Below, piece by piece: positions 6,677 to 13,318 of a stretch of 20,389 nucleotides of DNA; within the stretch, counting starts at the first letter, position 1; each line of letters opens with the position of its first letter. Source of the DNA: Proteobacteria bacterium UBA964 (GTDB taxonomy: Bacteria; Pseudomonadota; Gammaproteobacteria; Steroidobacterales; Steroidobacteraceae); contig DBCG01000087.1 in assembly GCA_002292945.1 (NCBI GenBank), positions 409 through 20,797 on the forward strand, given 5' to 3'. The notes beneath the pieces are model-generated. The model did not search any database. It saw only the letters and a program-made list of their open reading frames with translations, and had not been told where the DNA came from. A program made the position numbers and the translations under genes.

Positions 6677-7629
6677 ACACCCGTCGGATATCGGTCGCCA
6701 TCGCTGCCTTGTCCGTCGCGCTCGCCGCCGTCGGATCGCGATCACAGGAGCTGACCGGCACGCCCGTCGATCCTGCATTGCAGCGCGCGGCCGATGACCT
6801 GCAGGGCTGTCTCGAATCCGCCCCCTCTTCGACTCGCCTGGAGTCGACGACCACGATGGCAGGGGCCGTCGTCGATGCGACCCGGGTCACCCACTGGGGT
6901 GCCTCACGGGACGGACGCTGCAACCGCGATCGTTGCGCGGCGCCAGATGGACTTCGCCGTGTGGTCGACCTGGCGTTCGAAGCGGGGGAGCCACATGCTT
7001 CCTGGTCGGCTGACGATCGCGCGCGGCTCGAGGACCTGATCCCGGCCTCGCTCCTGCGCGCGCCCGGAACGACGCAGTTGCGCCGAAGCGATGCGCGGTC
7101 ACCCTTGAGCACGCCGGAGACACTGCGCGTCCGTCTCGACTATCACGGACGGTCGTCGTTGCAACGCCATCTCGACGCATGGGTCCGTACGCCGCGCGGA
7201 TTGACCCTGACCCTCTCTCTCGTCGATACGCGGCGTGGTGGCGCGGTGGTCGCGGAGCGCGTGATCACCGTCGAACAGGGCCTTGGGATACGGGGTCGTG
7301 CCGCGATCACCACCGGCGATGCCTGGTACACACAGCTGTCCACCACGATCGGCTCGGCATCCCAAGAGGTCCTCAAGCCCCTGGCTTGCGAGACGCCTTG
7401 GCTGGATGTCGTGATGGAACAGGGCAAATTCCGGCTCTCCACCCGTGGGACGAGCGGGCTCGACAGCGGCCGCGCCGTCCTGCTCATCCCGCCTGTCGAG
7501 TCCAGCGCGACAGCACGCTGGCCCATCGCCAAGATCCGTTCCACTTCGCGCGTCGATTCGGTAGAACTCGAGTTGATCAGCGGCTCAGCGACCGGCTGCG
7601 AAGCCGGTTGCAAAGCCCTGGTGCTTTAA
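6673..7629 (+). CDS. Exported FlgT-like flagellar accessory protein (tentative)
   Basis: The 318-residue product has a Sec-type signal peptide (hydrophobic stretch about 7-20, likely cleaved near Ser22-Ser24) and no lipobox, so it is probably periplasmic. The GTG start overlaps the flgP stop (GTGA), so the two are translationally coupled. The middle (about 150-240) has alternating strands, such as LTLTLSLVDTRRGGAVVAERV. The C-terminal part (about 243-303) has a beta-rich, SH3-like pattern of the kind seen in FlgT, which forms the H-ring around the LP ring in Vibrio. Six cysteines (about 46, 83, 88, 239, 309 and 313) could form disulphides. The FlgT assignment rests on neighbourhood, export and rough fold; no diagnostic motif was seen. 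The stop codon overlaps that of the convergent minus-strand gene. Confidence 0.6.
   Translation: MNTRRISVAIAALSVALAAVGSRSQELTGTPVDPALQRAADDLQGCLESAPSSTRLESTTTMAGAVVDATRVTHWGASRDGRCNRDRCAAPDGLRRVVDLAFEAGEPHASWSADDRARLEDLIPASLLRAPGTTQLRRSDARSPLSTPETLRVRLDYHGRSSLQRHLDAWVRTPRGLTLTLSLVDTRRGGAVVAERVITVEQGLGIRGRAAITTGDAWYTQLSTTIGSASQEVLKPLACETPWLDVVMEQGKFRLSTRGTSGLDSGRAVLLIPPVESSATARWPIAKIRSTSRVDSVELELISGSATGCEAGCKALVL
7591..7627. terminator. Paired hairpins at the convergent gene junction (possible terminator)
   Basis: ACCGGCT (7591-7597), a GCGA tetraloop and AGCCGGT (7602-7608) form a perfect 7-bp stem with a GNRA loop on the plus-strand RNA. Right after it AAAGC (7612-7616) and GCTTT (7623-7627) form a second small stem that contains the overlapping stop codons. 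Neither is followed by a clear T run, so they are not typical intrinsic terminators. With no intergenic space, they are the only candidates to end the two converging transcripts. Confidence 0.35.
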
Positions 7630-8510
7630 CTGCCCGCTCGCTTGATCGTCGGGACCCCGGACTGCAACTCGCTGGTGCGTCGCTCGATGAGCTCGCGCAA
7701 CGCGGCGATCTCGATGTTCAACCGGGCGACCTCAGCAGCGGTAGCCTTGATGTCCTTCGTTTGGGCATCCGACAGCACCGCCACCGCAGGCTTCGCCGCA
7801 GCACCGGAACTCCCTGCTCGGCTGCCGGCCGACCCGTCGAGGCGCGAGATGCCACCCTGCACCGCGGTGACCGATTTCTCGAGGGCCCCAAGTCGCGATT
7901 CGATCTGAGTCAGGGCGCGATCGAGCTTGCCCGGATCGGCGGACTGGCGGGCCGCGCCGGTCTGTGATCCCGCTGCGATGCCGCCACGCAACGACGCCAG
8001 CAATTCGTTGATCCGACGCGCTTCGAGTGCCTGCAATGCGATCCTGTCCGCCTTGACCTGCTCACGCAATGTGATCACGGCACGCTGGGTGGTGTCTTCT
8101 GCGACACCCTTGAACTTGTCGAGATCGGCACGGAGAAGCGAGAGCTCCTTGATCGTTTGCTGCAGCTTCTCGACACCTTCCGTCTGCGTCGCGATCGCTG
8201 CACCCAGCGCTTGCGCCCTTGCATCCAGTCGCGAGAACGCCATGGCGACGACCACAGCCATCACGATACCGACGCTCAGCATGATCGCGCCGAAGATCGC
8301 GGGCGCATTACGGACCGCTTTGGTGGTCTGCTCGTTCGTCTCGACCACCTTGGAGAGCCGAGACACCGCCTCCTGCGTGGTCTGAGCGCTGTCGTTGGCG
8401 GCATCGGCAGCATCGAGCACCAGCGAGGTCAGTGTCTCCATAGGATTGGCCGTCGCCTCTCCCGCCACTTCCGCATCCGGCGTCCCGTCGTTCTTGTTCT
8501 CTTCACTCAT
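7626..8510 (-). CDS. Unknown membrane-anchored coiled-coil protein
   Basis: I do not recognise a named family. The 294-residue product has an acidic, cytoplasmic-looking N-terminus (1-67), one membrane helix (about 70-92, AIMLSVGIVMAVVVAMAF) and a long region of heptad-like helices (about 95-175, 195-222 and 250-285). These are separated by a Gly/Ser/Ala-rich linker (about 223-243). No cysteines or enzymatic motifs are evident. The start was set at the ATG at 8510 because AAGAGG stands eight bases upstream. The frame is open 37 codons further, but that would overlap the upstream gene and has no better ribosome site. It lies 40 bp after the soluble coiled-coil gene, so it probably ends the fliK-flhB transcript. 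The layout recalls stator, tether or scaffold proteins, but no role can be assigned. Confidence 0.75.
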   Translation of the reverse strand: MSEENKNDGTPDAEVAGEATANPMETLTSLVLDAADAANDSAQTTQEAVSRLSKVVETNEQTTKAVRNAPAIFGAIMLSVGIVMAVVVAMAFSRLDARAQALGAAIATQTEGVEKLQQTIKELSLLRADLDKFKGVAEDTTQRAVITLREQVKADRIALQALEARRINELLASLRGGIAAGSQTGAARQSADPGKLDRALTQIESRLGALEKSVTAVQGGISRLDGSAGSRAGSSGAAAKPAVAVLSDAQTKDIKATAAEVARLNIEIAALRELIERRTSELQSGVPTIKRAGS

Positions 8511-8518
8511 GAGATTGA

Positions 8519-8524
8519 CCTCTT
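8519..8524 (-). promoter_or_regulatory. Ribosome binding site fixing the 8510 start
   Basis: AAGAGG on the minus strand, eight bases before the ATG at 8510, supports this start over the longer open frame. Confidence 0.6.
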
Positions 8525-8550
8525 GAAACCGCAGCCCACGACCGGAGCCA

Positions 8551-9039
8551 TCATTCCTGTTGCTTCTTACGAAGGCCGCGGGTGCGTGCGATGGTCGCCT
8601 CGATCCGCTCCCGCAATGCATCGCCCACCTGCAGCGATGCGGTTATCCGCTGGGCTTCAGCCAGCATCGCCTCCGCTTTCTGGTAGGTCTCCTCGATCTG
8701 TGCACGACGCTGCTCGATCGATTGCACAGTCTCCTCGACTTTCGCCAACGAAGCCTCGAGCACCGACTCAGGTTCGTCTGCGGGCGGCACCGGCGGTGCA
8801 GTCGACGGATCGGCTTCCGGTTGCGCAAACGGCGGACGTGCCGCAGGGACCGCTTTATCGACCCATTCGCCGGTCGGGACCTCCTCGATCCCGCGTGAGA
8901 GGGCGACATCGGACACCGCGGAGTTGGTCGCCGAGTTCAGGCGCTGGACCGCCACTTCACTCGACTTGAACAATTTTCCACGCTCGGATTCAGGGCTCGA
9001 ATGAGCGCCGCCTTCCGGTTCATTGTGCTTTGTTGACAT
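8551..9039 (-). CDS. Unknown soluble coiled-coil protein
   Basis: No family recognised. The 162-residue product has no signal peptide or membrane segment. The N-terminal third is polar (1-62), a Pro/Ala-rich linker follows (about 64-90), and residues 91-158 form a long, highly charged helix with heptad spacing, ending in a basic RGLRKKQQE tail. This shape suggests a cytoplasmic adaptor or partner of the neighbouring coiled-coil membrane protein. The ATG at 9039 was chosen because GGGAGG lies eight bases upstream. It begins four bases after the stop of the DamX-like gene, so the genes are co-transcribed. The frame stays open a further 69 codons upstream, but that would run in the other frame through the DamX-like gene. 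Confidence 0.75.
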   Translation of the reverse strand: MSTKHNEPEGGAHSSPESERGKLFKSSEVAVQRLNSATNSAVSDVALSRGIEEVPTGEWVDKAVPAARPPFAQPEADPSTAPPVPPADEPESVLEASLAKVEETVQSIEQRRAQIEETYQKAEAMLAEAQRITASLQVGDALRERIEATIARTRGLRKKQQE

Positions 9040-9043
9040 GGTC

Positions 9044-10060
9044 TCAGCCTCCCATCTTTCGGGTATTCGACACTGCCACAGGGGGGGCGACAGGCTTCGG
9101 GCTACAGCTTCCCATCCGCCAGAGTTGTGCTCGGACGACATCGGCCGCTGCGACATCCGGGAAAGGACCGACCAAGAGACGAAGTCGCTCGCCTTCCGTG
9201 ACCACGCGGGTCGGCGTAGCCCTCGGGATGCGGGCCAACAGCACATCCACCGACTCTCTGTCCGGATGAAGGCCGCAATCGAACGTCTTGGGTGATGTTT
9301 GTCGTTGCTCAGTCATTGTGTCGTAGATGAAGAAGACGACGAGCAGTACACCCATCGCCACAAGCGTCGCCGTCACGATCGATCTCATGGAAGAGGTCCG
9401 ACTCGTGGCGTCGAAGCCGAGTGCGGCAGCGCGTTCCCGCGCCAACTCGGTGAGCACATCCGGGATCGGGGTGTCAGATGCTGGCCCGATCGCAGGCGGG
9501 TTGACCGCCACAGGCGCAGGCTGCCTCTCCGTTGTATCCAAGATCGGGCCGGGAACCGGCTCCTCCTCGTCCGACGCATCCTCGTCCGACGCATCCAGGT
9601 CCCAGAGCGTTGCCAGTTCCGCCAGATCCGTGAGCGGCAACAGCACCAGCTGAGAGGCATCCGTCTTGACGAGCAAGAGGATCCGCAGCGCGCTACCGCG
9701 CAGCCCGTTGGCGATCCGCTTCAGCGAAGCGATCTCGGCGATCGACAGCCCTTCTGCGTCATCGATGATCAGCAGGCGCGGCGGCTCGGCTTCCGCGCTC
9801 TTGCCGAGCGACTCCAGCGGGATGTCGGCCAGCAATCGGTTCACGGCTTGGAGAAGCGCACCTGCTTCGCCTGGCGTGTGGAACTCGACGCGGGTTCCCG
9901 CACTGCGCAGGTCCCGCACCAGATCCCGAGACGACATGGACAAAGCCTCGCTCGATGCCGATGTGGCCACCAGCACGGGCGATACCCCTGCCATCACCAC
10001 GCTCACCGCGTGTCCTCGATGCCCGACCCCGCGGAGTCTATCTGCGAACCGCATCTTCAC
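9044..10060 (-). CDS. DamX-like membrane protein with SPOR-like C-terminus, lacking a P-loop
   Basis: The 338-residue product has three parts. The N-terminal 1-155 resembles a small AAA/P-loop domain: a Walker-B-like strand PRLLIIDDAEGL (94-105), a helix with LKRIANGL, and the strand LRILLLVKTDA (125-135) where sensor 1 would sit. There is no GxxGxGK[ST] Walker A; the corresponding strand reads AVSVVMAGVSP. An acidic linker with a DASDE repeat follows, then one membrane helix (about 227-247) and a periplasmic domain (260-325). The latter has SPOR-like strands RLRLLVGPF and PDVAAADVVRAQLWRMG, and two Cys (262 and 319). ATPase-helix-SPOR order is that of DamX, a septal peptidoglycan-binding protein. 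The start is GTG, overlapping the flhB stop (GTGA), with AAGGGAGGT at ideal spacing; ATG at codon 3 is the alternative. Coupling to flhB suggests a flagellar or pole-linked role. Confidence 0.72.
   Translation of the reverse strand: MKMRFADRLRGVGHRGHAVSVVMAGVSPVLVATSASSEALSMSSRDLVRDLRSAGTRVEFHTPGEAGALLQAVNRLLADIPLESLGKSAEAEPPRLLIIDDAEGLSIAEIASLKRIANGLRGSALRILLLVKTDASQLVLLPLTDLAELATLWDLDASDEDASDEEEPVPGPILDTTERQPAPVAVNPPAIGPASDTPIPDVLTELARERAAALGFDATSRTSSMRSIVTATLVAMGVLLVVFFIYDTMTEQRQTSPKTFDCGLHPDRESVDVLLARIPRATPTRVVTEGERLRLLVGPFPDVAAADVVRAQLWRMGSCSPKPVAPPVAVSNTRKMGG
9048..9053 (-). promoter_or_regulatory. Ribosome binding site fixing the 9039 start
   Basis: GGGAGG on the minus strand, eight bases before the ATG at 9039; it overlaps the last codons of the preceding DamX-like gene. 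Confidence 0.7.
9567..9596. repeat. 15-bp tandem duplication in the DamX-like gene
   Basis: Two exact copies of TCGTCCGACGCATCC (9567-9581 and 9582-9596) encode a repeated Asp-Ala-Ser-Asp-Glu in the acidic linker (about residues 156-165) between the ATPase-like part and the membrane helix. In frame, so length can vary without breaking the protein. Confidence 0.8.
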
Positions 10061-11214
10061 TGGATACCTCCCTTCATGAGATCGCCGTTCTCATCGAACA
10101 GGAAATCGTCAGGTAGCTGTGGCTTCGGGATCTCAGGCGTCTCCAAGCTGGAGTCCAGAGCGCTCAAACGGAAGACATAAGCGAGGATCGCCGCCACCGC
10201 CCGATACAAACCCTCGGGGATAGGCTGGTCGATCTCGGTGGTGAAGTAGATGGCGCGTGCGAGCGGCGGCGCCGAGACGAGCGGCACACCGGCATTTTTC
10301 GCGCGTTCCTTGATCGCAGCGGCCACTTCGCCGCGCCCCTTGGCGAGCACCATGGGAACCGAGCTTCGCGATTCGTCATACTCGAGCGCCACCGCGAACT
10401 CGGACGGGTTCACGATGACGACATCGGCATCGCGGACCTTATCGAGCATACGTCCGCGACTGAGCTCTCGCTGCCTCTTGCGGATCTGCTGTTTGATCTC
10501 AGGACGCCCTTCGATGTCCTTCATCTCGTCACGCACTTCCTGCAAGGTCATACGCATCCGACGCAGGTAGGACCAGCGCTGATAGGGCACATCAAGCATG
10601 GCGATGACGGCCACGACGATGCTGACCAAGGTGAAGGTGATCAGCGCCAGCTCCGTCCCTGCCGCCACCATGGGCTCGAAGAACACGCGGGACATCGCGA
10701 GCATCTCGTCACGCCGACTCCACAGAACCCAACCGAGCACCACGGCGACCGCGACGAACTTGACGAGATTGCGCAGCAGTCCGATCCATGCCTGAGCGCC
10801 GAACATCCGCGTCAAGCCGCTGAGGGGGTTCAATTTGCTGAATTTCGGCGCAGCCGCCTTCCCCGAAAAATTGATGCCACCGTTCATCGTCGCGGCGAGG
10901 AGCGCCACGACGAGCGTACAGAGAAGCACCCAACGGACCGCCCACAGACCCTCCGCGAGCCGCTCGCCGAAGAGCGTCGGCAGATCCTGCGGTGACTCGA
11001 ACTCCGCTCGGGTGAAGGTCAGTCCGCTCGACAGGAGGCTGGAGAGCCCCTCCAGCATCTGCCCTCCCAAAAGGAACATCAGCACGCAGATCGCGAGCAC
11101 CACGATCGCCCCACCGAAGTCGGGCGAACGCGGCAGTTCGCCGCGCTCGCGGGCTTGGGTGAGCTTCCGCTGGGTCGGCTCCTCGGTCTTCTCCGCGCTC
11201 TGCTCCTCTGCCAC
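10057..11214 (-). CDS. flhB: FlhB, export substrate-specificity switch protein (NPSE variant)
   Basis: FlhB sits at the export gate and, after hook completion signalled by FliK, changes export from hook to filament proteins. The 385-residue length is normal. The N-terminus EEPTQRKLTQARERGELPRS is classical, and four membrane helices lie at about 34-52, 88-110, 145-165 and 187-208. The linker and cytoplasmic domain follow with VPMVLAKGRGEVA, PPLARAIY and PEGLYRAVAAILAYVF. At the self-cleavage site, Asn269-Pro270 are kept in the same numbering as Salmonella, but Thr-His is replaced by Ser271-Glu272 (NPSE, not NPTH). Whether cleavage is slowed, normal or lost cannot be told from sequence. It follows fliR by three bases and overlaps the DamX-like start. 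Confidence 0.98.
   Translation of the reverse strand: MAEEQSAEKTEEPTQRKLTQARERGELPRSPDFGGAIVVLAICVLMFLLGGQMLEGLSSLLSSGLTFTRAEFESPQDLPTLFGERLAEGLWAVRWVLLCTLVVALLAATMNGGINFSGKAAAPKFSKLNPLSGLTRMFGAQAWIGLLRNLVKFVAVAVVLGWVLWSRRDEMLAMSRVFFEPMVAAGTELALITFTLVSIVVAVIAMLDVPYQRWSYLRRMRMTLQEVRDEMKDIEGRPEIKQQIRKRQRELSRGRMLDKVRDADVVIVNPSEFAVALEYDESRSSVPMVLAKGRGEVAAAIKERAKNAGVPLVSAPPLARAIYFTTEIDQPIPEGLYRAVAAILAYVFRLSALDSSLETPEIPKPQLPDDFLFDENGDLMKGGIQ
10066..10074 (-). promoter_or_regulatory. Strong Shine-Dalgarno for the DamX-like gene
   Basis: AAGGGAGGT on the minus strand, inside the flhB 3' end. The GGAGG core is six bases from the GTG at 10060 and twelve from the ATG at 10054, which favours the GTG start. 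Confidence 0.75.
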
Positions 11215-11217
11215 GGC

Positions 11218-11994
11218 TCAGGCGCCTCCCTGCAGTCGCGGACGGATGTATGAACCCGCCTCCTGCCAGAGGCCGACCATCTGTTCGGTGATCGCCGGCA
11301 TCAGGACGAACAGCAACCCGAATCCGACCAGCAGGCTCACCGCGAAGCCGACGGCGAAGACATTCAACGATGGGGTGGCGCGGGACAGCGCGCCGACGCC
11401 GAGATTCACCGCCAACAGCGTCAGAAGCAGCGGGGCCGCCAGCAAGGCGGCACCTTTGAAGATGATCCGGGAGAAGCCGATCAGCGACTCGACATCGGTC
11501 AAGCTCACCTGGCCTGGAGGCAGCGTACGGATGCTTTCGACCATCATCGAGATCACGATGGTGTGACCCCCGGCTGTCAGGAACACGAGCAGCGCCAGTA
11601 GATTCAGGAACTGGGACAGGATCGGGGTCGAGCCGACCGACGGATCGAACGACTGCGCAAAGCTGATCCCGACGGTCATCGAGATCTGTTCTCCCGCGGT
11701 CACCACGGCCGCGACGACGAACTGCAGTGCGAGCCCCATCGATACACCGATCAACGCCTCACCCATCAACGACAGGAGATCCGGCTTGCCGAAGACCTGT
11801 GCGGGCTCCGAGAGCGAGGATGGGAACATCGGCGCCATCAAGAAGCAGAGCGTGGCGGCGTACAACACCCGGATGCGCGTCGTCCCTGCCGACTGGCTGA
11901 AGATCGGTGCGGCCGCGAAGAAGGCGGTGAGCCGTGTGAGCGGCAGGATCATCGACTCCAGCCAATCAAGGGTGAGGACTCCGAGCTCGAGCAT
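11218..11994 (-). CDS. fliR: FliR, flagellar export gate protein
   Basis: FliR caps the helical FliP-FliQ-FliR core of the export channel in the inner membrane. The 258-residue product has about six hydrophobic helices. It carries the family stretches FFAAAPIFSQ (25-34), ALIGVSMGLALQFVVAAV (80-97), GEQISMTVGISFAQSFDP (101-118), FLTAGGHTIVI (138-148) and GALSRATPSLNVFAVGF (201-217). In the last, most relatives have Pro-Gln-Leu-Asn-Val-Phe where this one has Pro-Ser-Leu-Asn-Val-Phe. The ATG lies four bases after the fliQ stop, and flhB begins three bases after its own stop, the order seen in most flagellar operons. Confidence 0.97.
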   Translation of the reverse strand: MLELGVLTLDWLESMILPLTRLTAFFAAAPIFSQSAGTTRIRVLYAATLCFLMAPMFPSSLSEPAQVFGKPDLLSLMGEALIGVSMGLALQFVVAAVVTAGEQISMTVGISFAQSFDPSVGSTPILSQFLNLLALLVFLTAGGHTIVISMMVESIRTLPPGQVSLTDVESLIGFSRIIFKGAALLAAPLLLTLLAVNLGVGALSRATPSLNVFAVGFAVSLLVGFGLLFVLMPAITEQMVGLWQEAGSYIRPRLQGGA

Positions 11995-11998
11995 GGGG

Positions 11999-12268
11999 TC
12001 ACATCCCCACGTCGGCGACGCGCTCTAGGATCCGTCGTGTGAAATCCACGAGCAGTTGCAGCTGCCATCCGCCGACCAACAACACCAGGATCGTGACGGC
12101 GACCAGCTTCGGCAGAAAGCTGAGGGTCATCTCATTGATCGAAGTGGCGGCTTGGAAGATACCGACGATCACACCGACGACGAGGACGACGACGAGGATC
12201 GGCCCGGCGACGAGCCCACCGACCCAGATCCCCTCCCGTACGAGGTCGATGACCGCTGTTTCGTTCAC
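11999..12268 (-). CDS. fliQ: FliQ, flagellar export gate protein
   Basis: This is a small 89-residue membrane protein with two hydrophobic helices (about 16-38 and 54-76), the usual FliQ size. Conserved stretches are VGIFQAATSINEMTLSFLPK (35-54) and LLVDFTRRILE near the end. FliQ subunits surround FliP/FliR in the export channel. The start is the GTG at 12268, which overlaps the fliP stop as GTGA; the open frame runs much further upstream, but only as a shadow of fliP. Translation is probably coupled to fliP. Confidence 0.96.
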   Translation of the reverse strand: MNETAVIDLVREGIWVGGLVAGPILVVVLVVGVIVGIFQAATSINEMTLSFLPKLVAVTILVLLVGGWQLQLLVDFTRRILERVADVGM

Positions 12269-13035
12269 GGCAGCGGTGCTGCAAAGCTGGCGGCAAGGGA
12301 CCCGAGCAACAGCGCCCAACCGTCGACAAGCACGAACAGAAGGAACTTGAACGGCAACGCGATCATCACCGGCGAGACCATCATCATGCCCATCGCCATG
12401 AGCACGCTTGCGACGACGAGATCGATGACCAGGAACGGGATGTAGATCAGGAATCCGATGGTGAAGGCGGTACGGAGCTCGCTGGTGATGAACGATGGCA
12501 GCAGCACGCTCAACGGCGTCTCCATCGGCGCGGCGACCGGGGGCGACTTGGCAAGGTCCATGAACAGCTTCAGATCGGACTCCCGGGTCTGGGCGAGCAT
12601 GAACTTCTTCATGGGATCGACTGCACGCTCCAATGCGGTCTCGAACGGTATGGCTCCATCGACATACGGCTTGAGGGCGACCTGTTGCACCTCGGACAAG
12701 GTCGGCCCCATCACGAAGAACGTCATGAACAACGCAAGACCGACGATCACCTGGTTCGGTGGAGTCTGTGGCGTTCCGAGGGCTTGCCGGAGCAGCCCGA
12801 GGACGATGACGATCCTCGTGAAGGCCGTCATCGAGAGGACGATCGCTGGAAGCAGCGTGAGGAACGTCATCAGTCCGAGCGCCTGCAGGGTCAGACTGTA
12901 GGCTTGACCACCGTCCGCCGTCGGCTTGGTCCGCAGCAACTCGATCGCGTTCACATCCTGCGCGATCGCCTCCGGGATCAGCGCACCCGCACAGACGCAC
13001 AGCAGGACAGCGATCCATCTCGGGAACATCTTCAT
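12265..13035 (-). CDS. fliP: FliP, flagellar export gate protein
   Basis: FliP forms the pentameric core of the export channel. The 256-residue product has a cleavable signal peptide (about 1-25, likely cut after EAIA), as known for FliP. The signature SMTAFTRIVIVLGLLRQALG (68-87) with TPQTPPNQVIVGLALFMTFF follows, then a periplasmic/cytoplasmic loop (about 110-180) with EAL-type helices and DLKLFM. The C-terminal block has FITSELRTAFTIGFLIYIPF (about 183-202) and DLVVASVLMAMGMMMVSP. Start ATG overlaps the fliO stop (ATGA); Met3 is a possible alternative. Fully intact. Confidence 0.97.
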   Translation of the reverse strand: MKMFPRWIAVLLCVCAGALIPEAIAQDVNAIELLRTKPTADGGQAYSLTLQALGLMTFLTLLPAIVLSMTAFTRIVIVLGLLRQALGTPQTPPNQVIVGLALFMTFFVMGPTLSEVQQVALKPYVDGAIPFETALERAVDPMKKFMLAQTRESDLKLFMDLAKSPPVAAPMETPLSVLLPSFITSELRTAFTIGFLIYIPFLVIDLVVASVLMAMGMMMVSPVMIALPFKFLLFVLVDGWALLLGSLAASFAAPLP

Positions 13036-13298
13036 GGATTCTTCTCCTCTGCGCGCTCACGCGGACACGCGGCGATACGGGTGATCGAACCCGGCGTCAC
13101 GCCCAACAGGATGTCCTCCGAGCCGAAACGGACGACCACGAGCCTTTCACGCGGCCCCAACGAGGTCTGCGAGACGATCCCGACGACGCTACGCGTCATG
13201 TCGAGCCCGCCTCGCCGGAATCGGGCAAGCAGCCAGAACGCCGCCGCCAACAAGGCACCGACGACCAGCAGAGACACCACGTAGCGCACCGGATCCAT
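13032..13298 (-). CDS. fliO: FliO, export gate assembly factor
   Basis: The 88-residue product has one N-terminal membrane helix (about 7-25) and a short cytoplasmic domain. The pattern VGIVSQTSLGPRERLVVVRFG (39-59), then EDILLGVTPGSITRIA, is the FliO fold. FliO stabilises FliP during gate assembly and is the least conserved gate protein; this one is short but not truncated. AGGGGGA about 13 bases upstream can serve the ATG. It sits 20 bp after fliN and overlaps fliP. Confidence 0.92.
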   Translation of the reverse strand: MDPVRYVVSLLVVGALLAAAFWLLARFRRGGLDMTRSVVGIVSQTSLGPRERLVVVRFGSEDILLGVTPGSITRIAACPRERAEEKNP

Positions 13299-13318
13299 GG
13301 CTAGACAGTCCCCCTAGG

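Noticed and set aside
8511..8621. Upstream extension of the membrane coiled-coil gene to 8621
   Set aside because: It would overlap the end of the preceding gene and lacks a better ribosome site; AAGAGG precedes the ATG at 8510.
8612..8627. Sigma-54-like TGGGCGATGCATTGC on the minus strand before the membrane coiled-coil gene
   Set aside because: Three mismatches in the -24 half; the gene has a ready explanation as part of the upstream operon.
9040..9246. Upstream extension of the soluble coiled-coil gene
   Set aside because: It overlaps the DamX-like gene in another frame, and a strong GGGAGG site marks the ATG at 9039.
12269..13060. The upstream extension of the fliQ frame to 13060
   Set aside because: It lies across fliP in another frame and is Arg-rich. 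FliQ homology begins at the GTG at 12268, which overlaps the fliP stop.
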